A stretch of DNA of 30,935 bases from SOIA01 sp964346585 (GCA_964346585.1 CAYFVQ010000142.1:1-30935), one strand, 5' to 3'; shown: positions 14,756 through 24,372, counted from the stretch's first letter. Notes: generated by a model from the sequence alone, not told the origin. Translations and numbers: made by a program.

Positions 14756-16099
14756 ATGAGTTATATTTCTCTGAGTGATAAAGACAAGAAAGAGATGATG
14801 TCCCGAATCGGCATCTCTTCCGTAGAAGCGCTTTTCGAGAATATTCCAAAGGACATTAAATTGAAAAGAGAGCTGAGCGTCCCCTCTCCATTAACGGAAA
14901 TTGAGCTGATTCATCGGTTTGAAAAACTCGCTCAGGCAAATAAGTATAAAGAATTTCTTTCATTTTTAGGCGCGGGTGCCTATCCCCATGTGATTCCTTA
15001 TATAGTGGATTATTTGAGTTCCAGAGGAGAATTTGTCAGTCCCTACACGCCCTACCAGCCTGAAGTCAGCCAGGGAACGCTGCAAGTGATTTTTGAGTTT
15101 CAGACTCTTATCTGTCAATTGACTGGAATGGATATCGCAAACGCATCTCTTTATGATGGAGCATCGGGTGCGGCTGAAGCTGTTCTCATGGCTCATCGGC
15201 TGAAAGAGAAGCCAAAGGTCTTGATTCCTCAGACGCTCCATCCTCAGTATCAAAGAGTCATCCGGACATACATAAAAAATCTTGGAATTGAGATTGAAGA
15301 GGTCAAACACACAGAAACAGGCGAAGTCGATATCCAGGACCTCAAAGACAAATTGGATGACAGAACGTCGGCTGTTCTCGTCCAGTCCCCCAATTTCATG
15401 GGAGTCGTGGAGGATGTCGGAAAAATTTCCGAGGTCGCTCATTCTGTCGAGGCATTATCCGCAGTCATAGTCACAGAGGGAGTCTCCTTTGGGATTCTTG
15501 AAGCGCCGGGCCACCTTGGTGCGGATATCGTCACCGGAGAAGGGCAGTCATTTGGTATCCCCTTGAGCTTTGGCGGGCCTTATCTGGGATTCATGTCCTG
15601 TTCAAAGGAATTTATCCGCCAATTTCCAGGCCGGATCGCCGGGCAAACGAAGGATGCAGATGGAAAGAGAGGATTTGTTTTAACCCTGTCAACTAGAGAA
15701 CAGCATATCCGGAGAGAGCGGGCCACTTCGAACATCTGTACGAATCAGGCATTGTGTGCGTTGAGAGCCACGGTCTTCCTGGAAACTCTGGGGAAAGAAG
15801 GGCTCAGAGAACTCGCCTGGCAGAACATTCAGAAAGCCAACTATGCTTTGGGAAAGCTAACTCACATCAAAGGAATAAAAAGGAAATTTAGCGGCAATAT
15901 TTTCAATGAGTTTGTTCTAGAGTTCTCAGGAAATTTACACAAGGTAGAGGAAGTTCTCAGGGACAAAGGGATTATTGCCGGCTTGAGTCTTGCGGAGTAT
16001 TATCCGGAACTTGAGAACTGTCTTCTCGTTTGTGTCACAGAGATGCACGGAAAGGAAGAGATCGACAATCTGGCCGCATGTCTAGAGGCGGCTGTGTAG
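14756..16099 (+). CDS. gcvPA: Glycine dehydrogenase (decarboxylating) subunit 1, P-protein alpha
   Basis: This is the N-terminal half of the split, PLP-dependent P protein, which decarboxylates glycine and loads the aminomethyl group on GcvH. The 447-residue length fits GcvPA. Recognisable segments are FLGAGAYPHVIPYIVDYL near residues 71-88, YTPYQPEVSQGTLQVIFEFQ, and GASGAAEAVLMA around the fold's cofactor loop. VLTLSTREQHIRRERATSNI near 304-323 is highly characteristic of this subunit. The PLP lysine is on the partner subunit, as expected. The ribosome-binding site is weak (AAGG 13 nt before the ATG), so coupling to gcvH translation may matter. The stop is 9 nt before gcvPB. Confidence 0.97.
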   Translation: MSYISLSDKDKKEMMSRIGISSVEALFENIPKDIKLKRELSVPSPLTEIELIHRFEKLAQANKYKEFLSFLGAGAYPHVIPYIVDYLSSRGEFVSPYTPYQPEVSQGTLQVIFEFQTLICQLTGMDIANASLYDGASGAAEAVLMAHRLKEKPKVLIPQTLHPQYQRVIRTYIKNLGIEIEEVKHTETGEVDIQDLKDKLDDRTSAVLVQSPNFMGVVEDVGKISEVAHSVEALSAVIVTEGVSFGILEAPGHLGADIVTGEGQSFGIPLSFGGPYLGFMSCSKEFIRQFPGRIAGQTKDADGKRGFVLTLSTREQHIRRERATSNICTNQALCALRATVFLETLGKEGLRELAWQNIQKANYALGKLTHIKGIKRKFSGNIFNEFVLEFSGNLHKVEEVLRDKGIIAGLSLAEYYPELENCLLVCVTEMHGKEEIDNLAACLEAAV

Positions 16100-16108
16100 G
16101 GATTTATC

Positions 16109-17569
16109 ATGATTCGAGAGCCTTTGATATTCGAAATCAGCGAAAAAGGAAAAAGAGCTTATTCTCTGCCTGAGATCGATGTTCCAGCCAAAGATGATGT
16201 TCTTCAGAATCTTCCTCTCAGGAGCGATATTAAAGGATTCCCCGAGGTCTCGGAAGTGGAAATCATCAGACATTTTACCAGGATTTCCCGGACGAATTAT
16301 TGTGTGGACGAAGGATTCTATCCACTGGGCTCATGCACGATGAAGTATAATCCCAAGATAAATGAGAAGGTTGCATCCATACTGGAGTTCACGGCATCCC
16401 ATCCGTACGCTCCCTCCGATTTAGTCCAGGGAAATATCGAGATTCTCAAAACAACTGAGGAACTCCTGGCTGAGATCACTGGGATGGATGCGTTTACCCT
16501 CCAGCCTTCAGCCGGAGCGCAGGGTGAGTTGCTGGGTATGATGCTCATTCGGACATGTCTGGAAGAGAGAGGGAATCCGAGACAGATTGTCCTGATTCCG
16601 GATTCCGCTCATGGAACAAATCCATCCAGCGCTCACATCTGCGGCTATCGAGTCCAGGAAATCAAATCTAACGAGAAAGGAACGATCGATGCGGACGACC
16701 TTGCGCAGCACATGACAGAAGAAGTCGCTGCTCTGATGATCACCAATCCGAACACGCTGGGTGTGTTCGAGGAAGAAATCAAGAAAGTCGCGGAAATCGT
16801 CCATTCCAAGGGTGGATTCATCTACATGGATGGAGCCAACTTGAATGCGCTCATAGGTGTCTGCAGGCCAGGAGACATGGATGTCGATGTGATCCATCTC
16901 AACCTGCACAAGACTTTTTCTACGCCTCATGGAGGCGGTGGCCCCGGCGCCGGGCCAGTGGGTGTCAAGCGCGACCTCGAGCCTTATCTTCCTGTGCCTG
17001 TCATAGAAAAGAAGAAAAATGGATACTTCCTCGATTTCGACCGGCCGAAAAGTATCGGGAGAGTCCGCAGTTTCTTCGGGAATTTCTTGGTTGTGGTTAA
17101 AGCGTTATCCTACATCCTGTCTCTGGGACCCAGTGGATTGAAGGAAGTGGCAGAAGTGGCTGTCTTGAATTCCAACTACGTGCGCCAGAGCCTGAAGGAT
17201 GATTATCATCTGAAATACACAACTCCCACTTATCACGAATGTGTCTTTTCTGATAAATTCCAGAGAGAATTTGGTGTTCAAAACATCGATATTGCCAAAA
17301 GGCTTATCGATTATGGTGTCCATCCTCCCACGATGTCTTTTCCCTTGATCGTTCAAGGCGCCTTGATGACTGAACCGACCGAGACCGAAAGTAAAAGAGA
17401 CATTGACATGTTTATTGATGCGATGAAGAAGATTGCCCGGGAAGCCAGGGAGAATCCGGAGGTTGTGAAATCTGCGCCTCACACATCCTATGTCCGCCGT
17501 CTGGATGAAACCACGGCAGCCCGAAATCCTGTCTTGAGATGGCAGGAGAATCAAGAAATCGAGGGGTGA
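16109..17569 (+). CDS. gcvPB: Glycine dehydrogenase (decarboxylating) subunit 2, P-protein beta
   Basis: This is the catalytic half of the split P protein. The 486-residue length is standard for GcvPB. It has YPLGSCTMKYNPK (71-83), LQPSAGAQGE, PDSAHGTNPSSA (164-175), and the PLP-lysine motif NLHKTFSTPHGGGGPG with Lys268 as the Schiff-base residue. A second conserved segment, FGNFLVVVKALSYI, follows. A TAGGGA sequence about 8 nt before the ATG can serve as ribosome-binding site. With gcvPA it should form an alpha2beta2 enzyme in the cytoplasm. The split arrangement is usual in many bacteria and archaea other than most Proteobacteria. glyQ follows after 47 nt on the same strand. Confidence 0.97.
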   Translation: MIREPLIFEISEKGKRAYSLPEIDVPAKDDVLQNLPLRSDIKGFPEVSEVEIIRHFTRISRTNYCVDEGFYPLGSCTMKYNPKINEKVASILEFTASHPYAPSDLVQGNIEILKTTEELLAEITGMDAFTLQPSAGAQGELLGMMLIRTCLEERGNPRQIVLIPDSAHGTNPSSAHICGYRVQEIKSNEKGTIDADDLAQHMTEEVAALMITNPNTLGVFEEEIKKVAEIVHSKGGFIYMDGANLNALIGVCRPGDMDVDVIHLNLHKTFSTPHGGGGPGAGPVGVKRDLEPYLPVPVIEKKKNGYFLDFDRPKSIGRVRSFFGNFLVVVKALSYILSLGPSGLKEVAEVAVLNSNYVRQSLKDDYHLKYTTPTYHECVFSDKFQREFGVQNIDIAKRLIDYGVHPPTMSFPLIVQGALMTEPTETESKRDIDMFIDAMKKIAREARENPEVVKSAPHTSYVRRLDETTAARNPVLRWQENQEIEG

Positions 17570-17616
17570 ACCTAAAAATAAGTATGAGATAAAAACAAAA
17601 TTGTGTTGCCGATAAA

Positions 17617-18465
17617 ATGAGTATTCAAAACTTGATCATGAACCTCCAGAAGTTCTGGGCGGACCAGGGTTGTTATTTAGCGCAACCTTATGACCTTGAA
17701 GTGGGCGCGGGAACCATGACTCCGGATACTTTTTTCAGGGTTCTCGATAAAAGACCCTGGAAAGTCGCTTATGTCCAGCCTTCCCGGAGACCCACGGATG
17801 GTCGCTACGGAGAGAATCCGCACAGGGTTCAGAAACACTTTCAATACCAAGTGATCATCAAACCGTCTCCTCCGGATATTCAGCAGGTATACATCAAAAG
17901 TTTGGTTTCACTTGGGATCAATGTCCAGGAACATGACCTGCGTTTTGATGAGGATGACTGGGAGTCTCCATCTATCGGAGCCTGGGGTGTTGGATGGCAG
18001 GTCCTTCTTGATGGGCTGGAAATCACTCAGTTTACTTACTTCCAGCAGGCCGGAGGAATTGACATTTCTTCTATCCCTGTGGAACTCACATACGGATTAG
18101 AAAGGTTGGAAATGTTCCTCGAAGGGAAAGATGACATCTATGATTTAGACTGGTCTCATGATGTAACCTACCAAGATTTGAGGTATTTGGAGGAAAAAGA
18201 GTTTTCTGAGTACAACTTCAGTCAGGCAGACATAAGAGGATTGAAGGAATCGTTCCGCTTGAATGAAAGAGAAGCCCAACAGCTCATCGATAAAGATTTA
18301 CTTCTGCCAGCGTATGATATGTGCTTAAAATGCTCTCATTTCTTTAATCTTCTGGATTCCCGAGGGGCGATAAGCGTCACCGAAAGAGTGAAACTGATCG
18401 CTCAGATAAGGACTCTGGTTAGCCAGATTGCCCAGAAATACACTGCCAGAGAGGATTCATCCTGA
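17617..18465 (+). CDS. glyQ: Glycyl-tRNA synthetase alpha subunit
   Basis: This is the catalytic subunit of the bacterial heterotetrameric (alpha2beta2) GlyRS, activating glycine with ATP. The 282-residue protein opens MSIQNLIMNLQKFWADQGC and carries the class II-type signatures YVQPSRRPTDGRYGENPHR and YFQQAGGI, followed by LTYGLERLEMFLEG, all diagnostic of GlyQ. No Shine-Dalgarno sequence precedes the ATG (TTGCCGATAAA), which is unlike most neighbours. The stop overlaps the glyS start by one base (TGATG), so the two subunits are translationally coupled. Its position directly behind the glycine cleavage genes suggests shared transcription with glycine metabolism. Confidence 0.97.
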   Translation: MSIQNLIMNLQKFWADQGCYLAQPYDLEVGAGTMTPDTFFRVLDKRPWKVAYVQPSRRPTDGRYGENPHRVQKHFQYQVIIKPSPPDIQQVYIKSLVSLGINVQEHDLRFDEDDWESPSIGAWGVGWQVLLDGLEITQFTYFQQAGGIDISSIPVELTYGLERLEMFLEGKDDIYDLDWSHDVTYQDLRYLEEKEFSEYNFSQADIRGLKESFRLNEREAQQLIDKDLLLPAYDMCLKCSHFFNLLDSRGAISVTERVKLIAQIRTLVSQIAQKYTAREDSS

Positions 18466-20543
18466 TGGAGTTTCTCTTAGAGGTTTTTACTGAAGAGATG
18501 CCCCCTTCTCATGTCAAAGCAGCTCTCTCCCAGCTCGGGGAGAAATTCAAAGAGGAACTTTCCTCCCAAAATATCGACGCCAAAAAGATTGAGATTTACG
18601 GAACCTGTCGTCGACTGATAATATTTGGAGACCTGGCTCCGAAACAGAAAGACCGGAAAGAAGAAATCATCGGTCCTCCCAAAGCCGTAGCTTTCCAGAA
18701 TGACGGAACCCCAGCACCCGCGGCCAAAGGATTCGCTAAGTCACAGGGAGTCAAAGTCAACGAGCTTGAAGTCATCAAGACGGATAAAGGTGAATATCTG
18801 GGGATAAAGAAAATTGAAAAAGGTAAACCTACTCAAAACATTCTTTCCGAGATACTACCTTCATTGATTTCCTCTCTGTCTTTCCCAAAAATGATGAGAT
18901 GGGGGAGTAGCTCTTTTCGGTTTTCCCGCCCGATCAAGAATATCCTCTGCATGTTCAACGAAAAGCCTCTTTCTTTCTCTGCCGGAGGAATAGCCGCCGG
19001 GAACTTCACCTATGGCCATAAGCTTCATTGCCCCAAAAAAATCAAGGTCAAGACTTTCCGCGAATACAAGGCGACGTTGAAGAAGATGAGAGTTGTGGTG
19101 AACCAGGAAGAAAGAAGAAGAATGATCTTGAGCCAGATTGAAAGAAAGCTGACTTCACTGAATGCCGAATGCTACCCGGATGAAGAGCTATTGGAGCGTC
19201 TAAGCTATGATGTGGAGTATCCTTATGTTTTTCTTGGCTCTTTCCCTGAGGATTATTTGAGCCTGCCGATTGAAATATTAAGCACGGCTATGAGAGAAGG
19301 CCAGAGACTTTTTTCTGTTGTTAAAGATAAAAAGCAGTTGCCCTTTTTCCTGGGAGTGGCTGATGGCTATCGGGATGTCAAATCGCTCATTCAAAAGGGA
19401 AATGAAAGAGTGCTGAAGGCTCGATTGGAAGATGCCAAGTTTTTCTGGACTCAAGATCAGAAGTCAGGCTTGAGGGAGAGAGCCAAAAATTTAGGAAAGA
19501 TTGTCTTTCAGGAAAAGCTTGGCAGCTACGAGGATAAGACCCAGAGGCTGAAGAAAATCGTGACCTACTTGGTGGACAAGGTTGATGCGCAAAAAATCAA
19601 AAAACAGGTCGTTCAAGGAGCTGAGCTTTCTAAGGTGGATCTTCTAACTGAAATGGTGCGAGAATTCCCTTCACTTCAAGGGAAAGTGGGGGGGCTTTAT
19701 GCCCGGGAGGAAGGACATCCTGCTTCTGTCTGGAAAGCCGTGTATGAGCATTATCAACCTGTGAGCTTAGAGGATGAATCCCCGTCATCGTTGTCCGGTT
19801 CAGTTCTTTCCATAACTGATAAACTCGACTCTATCATCGGAACAGTGGGTGTTGGGGTCCGGGTGACAGGTTCAAAGGACCCATTTGGATTGCGTCGGAA
19901 TGCTCAAAGCATCTGTAAAATTATCCTGGATAAAAAATTCAATTTTTCGTTCTCTCGATTGCTGGATAAAGTGATTGATGTCTATGGAGCAAAAATTCGT
20001 GAGCCTGAAACTCAGGTCAAGAACTACTGCCTGGAGTTTTTCGCTAACAGGCTCCGTTATATTTTTGAATCACGAGGCTTTCGCTACGACTTGGTCAATG
20101 CGGCTATCTCCGCAGGCATTGATAATATTTATTATTCTTTTCTCAGAGTGAAGGCCTTGGATTCACTCAAAGACAGCCCGAGTTTTGAGCCTTTGATCCT
20201 TATCTTTAAGAGAGTCAACAATATTCTGCGCGATCAACCTCCTTTTCGGATCAATTCAGGGCTTTTTGTGGAAAAGGATGAGAGAGAGCTTTACACGACT
20301 TTTTGTATAATCCAAGACAATATCCTTCCTTTGATCAAAAAAGGAGATTTTTCCCAGGCGCAGAGAATCATTTTCAGGATAAAGTCTTCTATCAATAACT
20401 TTTTTGACAATGTTTTGGTGATGGCTGACGAAATAAGGATCAAGCGGAACCGCCTGGCGCTCCTGCAAGCCATCAACAAGCTGTTGATTCAGGTTGCAGA
20501 TTACTCTCAGATCGTTATCGAAGGCCAGGACGCATCTAAATAG
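18465..20543 (+). CDS. glyS: Glycyl-tRNA synthetase beta subunit
   Basis: The beta subunit provides tRNA recognition for the alpha2beta2 GlyRS. The 692-residue length is typical. The opening MEFLLEVFTEEMPPSHV and the motifs EIIGPPKAVAFQNDG, GFAKSQGV and PKMMRWG are characteristic. An HD-like central region (LEDAKFFWTQDQKSGL, EMVREFPSLQGKVGGLYARE) and SITDKLDSIIGTVGVGVRVTGSKDPFGLRR follow. The C-terminus is a DALR-like anticodon-binding domain (about 580-685). The start overlaps glyQ by one base. This is the last gene of the operon; a weak 7-bp stem (20588-20616, GTGAATC and GATTCAC) lies 44 nt downstream, too poor to call as a terminator with confidence. Confidence 0.97.
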   Translation: MEFLLEVFTEEMPPSHVKAALSQLGEKFKEELSSQNIDAKKIEIYGTCRRLIIFGDLAPKQKDRKEEIIGPPKAVAFQNDGTPAPAAKGFAKSQGVKVNELEVIKTDKGEYLGIKKIEKGKPTQNILSEILPSLISSLSFPKMMRWGSSSFRFSRPIKNILCMFNEKPLSFSAGGIAAGNFTYGHKLHCPKKIKVKTFREYKATLKKMRVVVNQEERRRMILSQIERKLTSLNAECYPDEELLERLSYDVEYPYVFLGSFPEDYLSLPIEILSTAMREGQRLFSVVKDKKQLPFFLGVADGYRDVKSLIQKGNERVLKARLEDAKFFWTQDQKSGLRERAKNLGKIVFQEKLGSYEDKTQRLKKIVTYLVDKVDAQKIKKQVVQGAELSKVDLLTEMVREFPSLQGKVGGLYAREEGHPASVWKAVYEHYQPVSLEDESPSSLSGSVLSITDKLDSIIGTVGVGVRVTGSKDPFGLRRNAQSICKIILDKKFNFSFSRLLDKVIDVYGAKIREPETQVKNYCLEFFANRLRYIFESRGFRYDLVNAAISAGIDNIYYSFLRVKALDSLKDSPSFEPLILIFKRVNNILRDQPPFRINSGLFVEKDERELYTTFCIIQDNILPLIKKGDFSQAQRIIFRIKSSINNFFDNVLVMADEIRIKRNRLALLQAINKLLIQVADYSQIVIEGQDASK

Positions 20544-20652
20544 ACATCATCCATTAAGCAAGAGGGGATTCTGCTCAAAGAAAAGATGTGAATCTTGAAT
20601 TGTTGAATGGATTCACAATATCCAGGGGACGAGAGAGATTGGTTTTATGTGG

Positions 20653-21132
20653 TCAGGAATCGATTTCGTAATCAGTGATATCAGATTCCGGAGTTGCAAA
20701 TTTATGCTCCAGCTCGAGTAGCTTCACCATCAGTCCTGGATAATTTTTGCCTGTGCCTTCGCCATAGGGATTAAACTGGATGCCCGTCCTACAAACCTCT
20801 ATATCTTCCTCTGTGGAAAGCCAGCGCACCAGACCGTGGATTATGAGGGGGGTTCTTTCCCCTGGGATGAGTATTTTCACCGTGATATCTGAGTTGATCG
20901 TTAGAGGTTTTTTCCCGGCATACCTGATTCCCCCACAGCTCATGTTTTCAACCGGACAAAATTCTTCCTCCCATGACTTATCCTTTTCTTTATCTGATGA
21001 AAGGATTTTTTTCAGCGAATAGCTGACAGTCGCACCCGGAACCTCAAACCGCCGGCACACTCTTCTTTCTTTCCCTTTGTATTCTGTCGTCGCTTTGGGT
21101 TTTGCTTGTTTTGTTGTTTTTTTATCACTCAT
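20653..21132 (-). CDS. PilZ domain protein
   Basis: The 159-residue soluble protein has a Lys-rich N-terminus and a PilZ beta-barrel. Its two cyclic-di-GMP contact motifs are present: RxxxR within ERRVCRRFEVPG (Arg24 and Arg28, alternatively Arg23 and Arg27) and N-x-S-x-G-G as ENMSCGGI (Asn63 to Gly68). VRWLSTEEDIEVCRTGIQF (102-120) is the typical last strand pair. On family knowledge it probably binds c-di-GMP; the downstream target is unknown. It stands alone, facing glyS at its 3' end. A minus-strand promoter can be seen at 21249-21276. The C-terminal 25 residues (from LELEHKFATP) are acidic and have no recognisable fold. Confidence 0.88.
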   Translation of the reverse strand: MSDKKTTKQAKPKATTEYKGKERRVCRRFEVPGATVSYSLKKILSSDKEKDKSWEEEFCPVENMSCGGIRYAGKKPLTINSDITVKILIPGERTPLIIHGLVRWLSTEEDIEVCRTGIQFNPYGEGTGKNYPGLMVKLLELEHKFATPESDITDYEIDS

Positions 21133-21248
21133 GCGAAAGAGCTTTTCTCCGTTCTTTTTTGTCTGTGTTTTTTTCAGTTATGTGTAAATTTTTGCTCTAT
21201 CCCGCAGACAAAAAAATTCTTTTTCCCTGGCCTTATCAGCAAATATAC

Positions 21249-21276
21249 TCTATATCAAATCCATAAAAAAAGTCAA
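21249..21276 (-). promoter_or_regulatory. Predicted promoter of the PilZ gene
   Basis: On the minus strand TTGACT (21276-21271), a 16-nt spacer and TATAGA (21254-21249) precede the PilZ start codon by about 117 nt. Confidence 0.45.
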
Positions 21277-21371
21277 AAAAAATCTATTTAACTGAGGATA
21301 AAAAGTGAGTGCAAAATCTTTTGAAAGGAAAGAAAATTAATTCTCAGCAAAAAAAGATCCAACTTTTTCAA

Positions 21372-21400
21372 TTGATAAATGCTTTAGGTTGTGATATAAA
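21372..21400 (+). promoter_or_regulatory. Predicted promoter of the TonB-dependent receptor gene
   Basis: TTGATA (21372-21377), a 17-nt spacer and TATAAA (21395-21400) match the sigma-70 consensus at 5 of 6 positions each. The leader would be about 185 nt, long enough for post-transcriptional control, but no known riboswitch fold is recognised. Confidence 0.55.
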
Positions 21401-21591
21401 TTACCAAAATTTTATTGACGGGAAGAAGTGAAGGGTGAGGTCAAACGTTTGTTTATAAAAAAATTTCTCATTCAAGCAAGGTCGATTAATTCCGTTCAGC
21501 CAAGAATAGAAAGTGAAGGCGCTCAACAGATAAATTAAAATATTTGGATATTTAGATAAATGAAAAATCTTATCATAAGGAGGGGAAAGAA

Positions 21592-24372
21592 ATGAGCATA
21601 TTCTTAAAAAGATTTATCATTTTTACAGTTTGTATTTTCTTCGCTCTCTCCCTTTTCGCGTCTGAAACAGGTGAAATCAAAGGGAAAGTGATGGACGAGG
21701 AGGGAGAGCTACTTTCTGGAGTGACAGTCACAGCTAAGAGTCCGAGTCTTCAAGGTGAAAGGAATGTTTTAACGGATACAAATGGGAATTTTAAGTTTCC
21801 TTTGCTTCCTATCGGGGTGTACTCGCTCACTTTTGAGCTTTCAGGATTTGAAAAAGTCACACAAACAGGATATGACGTCCGTTTGGGCTTTACAGTCAGC
21901 ATTGAGATTGTGTTGAAAATGGGAATATTCACAGAGGAAGTTATTGTTGTTGCAGAAACACCTTTAATAGATAGAACAAATGTGGATAACAGTTATCGAA
22001 TGAACGTCGATGATCTGGCTCGTGCGCCTATTCAAGGGAGAGTCATTCAAGAGATAGTGAGCTATACTCCAGGAGTCACAGGTGTGAGAGCAGATACTAT
22101 CAAGGGCACTGGCACGGGTTTGCCGAGCTTTAGAGGAGAAGGAGAAGAAGGAAATAACTGGTTGGTAGATGGACTATCAGCGAGAGGAGCAATGACAAAT
22201 GACTCTGGTGTTGCAATAAACTATGATTCCTGGAAAGAAGTTCAGGTTGTTTCAGATCCATTTGAGCCAGACATGGGTCATTCTATGGGAGGAATAATTA
22301 ATATTGTCACGAAATCAGGAGGAAATGAGTTTCACGGGGAATTAGGAGCTTTGATTAGAAATCGGAATCTGAGAGCAGATAGAAAAGACCAGTTATCCGT
22401 TGTCACTGTGCCTGATACATCGATTAATCAATTTTTTGGGAATCTTGGGGGCCCAATCATTAAAGACAAGCTCTGGTTCTTTCTCTCTAATAATTTCCAT
22501 GGCACAGCTGACCAAACGGAAGCGGAAACCATAGGATGGTTGAGTTTTCCCTCAGGAAACAGAAGACTGAACACCAATAATGTGTTCGGAAAAATCACTT
22601 TTACTCCGCATAAAAACCACACTTTTTCTCTCAGCGGAACGTTGGATAAGTTCTTAAGCCAGAGTGGCGGAATCGGTCTTCTGGAAACTTATACCAAAAC
22701 AGTTTACACTGATTATTCCTATAGGCTAAACTACAGGGCTATTATCGACCAAAACACCTTCCTTGAGGCGGCTTTCGGCCAATCTGATCAGGATTCAACA
22801 ATCAAGCCGCTTGATGAGGATTATGGTCCAGCACGGTATTACTGGACAGATATTGCCCAGTACACAAACAATGCTGAGGGAGATAGAACCACTGTAGAAA
22901 AGAGGACTGATTTTAATACACGTTTTACTAAATATGTTGACTTGGGAAGTTTGGGGAATCACGAATTCGGAATTGGCTTCTCCTATTACCGAACTTATGC
23001 GGAAGACAGGATGCGGTGGACCGGTCAGGATTTCGATGCCTGGCCGGGCAATGGATTCGATAATGGAGTCGAAATCACATGGGCCGCTCCAGGAACCCCT
23101 ACTCAATTAGAAGAATATGGGATTCGTGAAGTCGCTAACACCACAAGAGGATTCGGCTTGTATATCAAGGATAGAATCACAATTGGTCGATTCACTCTGA
23201 TGCTTGGTTTGAGGAGCGAAACTCAAAAGGTGTTTAATGATGCGGGAGACGAAGCGTGGAGTTGGGGATTATTAGATTTTCTCTCTCCTCGTGCTTCACT
23301 CACCATTGACCTTTCCAATAATGGGAAGAACATCCTGAAATTTGGTTTTGGTCAATTCACTAATCCGGTCACAACAAGAATTATGGAGTTCTTCAACACT
23401 CAGGGTGGATTCAATTACAGAAGATACAATTGGATCGGAGGTGCAAGTCCAACAGATGCTCAACTGCAAGATCCGGCTAACTGGGCTTTTGCCTTTGAGC
23501 AGAGCGCAGCGACAACTCCCTATGATGTCGATCCAGAAGTGAAACCCAATAGAACGACAAAATTTTTATTGGAATTCGACCGACGTTTGGGACCCAACTG
23601 GGCTCTTAAACTTCGAGGTATCTACTCCTATGCAAGAAACATCACAGAACTCGTCGGGATTTACGACCCAGTGAGTGTATGGGCATGGGTGTTTAAGAAT
23701 TTCACGTTCAAAAAAAGAGATTATAGAGCGATTGAGCTTGAATTGAATGGAAGGATCACAGATGAACTCACACTGAATGCTTCTTACACCTGGTCTGAGG
23801 CAAAAGGGACAAATCCAGGTCAATTTGAATTAGGTTATTGGGGTGGAATAGCGGGCAGTGCTTACGAAGCGGGTGTTTTCGGAGATCGGATGAAATTACC
23901 GGCGGGTCATCCGTTCGAGGCGCTGACGGACGCCATATTCTTTGGCTTAGGAGGAGAAGAATTTGGAGATGAAGGATGGTATGGTTTCCTCCCTTATAGC
24001 GTGGATCATCAGGTTAAAATTCTGGGCACGTACTTCGCTCCCTATGATTTTATCGTTACCGCTGGTGTTGAATATCTTTCCGGTTATCACTGGGAAAAGA
24101 AAGGATTATCCGCTGGATATGGCGATTATTACCTTTTTCCAGAAGGGCGCGGTGGGAGAACAACTCCTTCTCACGTCTATGTGGATTTATCGGTTGAGAG
24201 GGATATACCACTTTCTCATGGGCTTGCCCTTGGACTGAGACTGAATGTTTTCAATCTGTTGAACAGCCAGAGACCGATCTCCTTTGTCAAGGCAGATACG
24301 GTATTGTTTGGCGAAGTCTGGGGACGCCAGCTCCCGCGCTGGATGCAAGTCCAGGTCACATTGAAGTTCTAG
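21592..24372 (+). CDS. TonB-dependent outer-membrane receptor with carboxypeptidase-regulatory-like domain
   Basis: The 926-residue protein starts with a signal peptide (about 1-23, LFAS before SETGEIKG). A carboxypeptidase-regulatory/CNA-B-like beta-sandwich follows (25-110: GEIKGKVMDEEGELLSGVTV, TDTNGNFKFPLLPIGVYSLT). EEVIVVAETP (115-124) sits where a TonB box is expected. The plug spans about 130-242 and contains FRGEGEEGNNWLVDGLS and GGIINIVTKSGGNEFHG. The rest is a beta-barrel rich in aromatic, alternating strands ending MQVQVTLKF, with a terminal Phe as the usual outer-membrane assembly signal. Proteins of this layout are abundant in Acidobacteriota-type genomes and are thought to import oligosaccharides, peptides or chelates with TonB energy; the substrate is unknown, since no degradative or lipoprotein partner sits next to it. 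AAGGAGGGG precedes the ATG by 4 nt. Confidence 0.94.
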   Translation: MSIFLKRFIIFTVCIFFALSLFASETGEIKGKVMDEEGELLSGVTVTAKSPSLQGERNVLTDTNGNFKFPLLPIGVYSLTFELSGFEKVTQTGYDVRLGFTVSIEIVLKMGIFTEEVIVVAETPLIDRTNVDNSYRMNVDDLARAPIQGRVIQEIVSYTPGVTGVRADTIKGTGTGLPSFRGEGEEGNNWLVDGLSARGAMTNDSGVAINYDSWKEVQVVSDPFEPDMGHSMGGIINIVTKSGGNEFHGELGALIRNRNLRADRKDQLSVVTVPDTSINQFFGNLGGPIIKDKLWFFLSNNFHGTADQTEAETIGWLSFPSGNRRLNTNNVFGKITFTPHKNHTFSLSGTLDKFLSQSGGIGLLETYTKTVYTDYSYRLNYRAIIDQNTFLEAAFGQSDQDSTIKPLDEDYGPARYYWTDIAQYTNNAEGDRTTVEKRTDFNTRFTKYVDLGSLGNHEFGIGFSYYRTYAEDRMRWTGQDFDAWPGNGFDNGVEITWAAPGTPTQLEEYGIREVANTTRGFGLYIKDRITIGRFTLMLGLRSETQKVFNDAGDEAWSWGLLDFLSPRASLTIDLSNNGKNILKFGFGQFTNPVTTRIMEFFNTQGGFNYRRYNWIGGASPTDAQLQDPANWAFAFEQSAATTPYDVDPEVKPNRTTKFLLEFDRRLGPNWALKLRGIYSYARNITELVGIYDPVSVWAWVFKNFTFKKRDYRAIELELNGRITDELTLNASYTWSEAKGTNPGQFELGYWGGIAGSAYEAGVFGDRMKLPAGHPFEALTDAIFFGLGGEEFGDEGWYGFLPYSVDHQVKILGTYFAPYDFIVTAGVEYLSGYHWEKKGLSAGYGDYYLFPEGRGGRTTPSHVYVDLSVERDIPLSHGLALGLRLNVFNLLNSQRPISFVKADTVLFGEVWGRQLPRWMQVQVTLKF

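Larger units (their letters stand above)
21133..21591. other. AT-rich divergent spacer between the PilZ gene and the receptor gene
   Basis: No gene lies in these 459 nt. The spacer holds the minus-strand promoter for the PilZ gene, the plus-strand promoter for the receptor gene, and the receptor ribosome-binding site (AAGGAGGGG, 21579-21587). It also carries an 11-bp inverted repeat, TTTTTTGTCTG at 21155-21165 and CAGACAAAAAA at 21205-21215, with 39 nt between the arms, in the leader of the PilZ transcript. Confidence 0.6.

Noticed and set aside
20588..20616. Terminator after glyS
   Set aside because: The stem is only 7 bp with a 15-nt loop and no T-tract follows.
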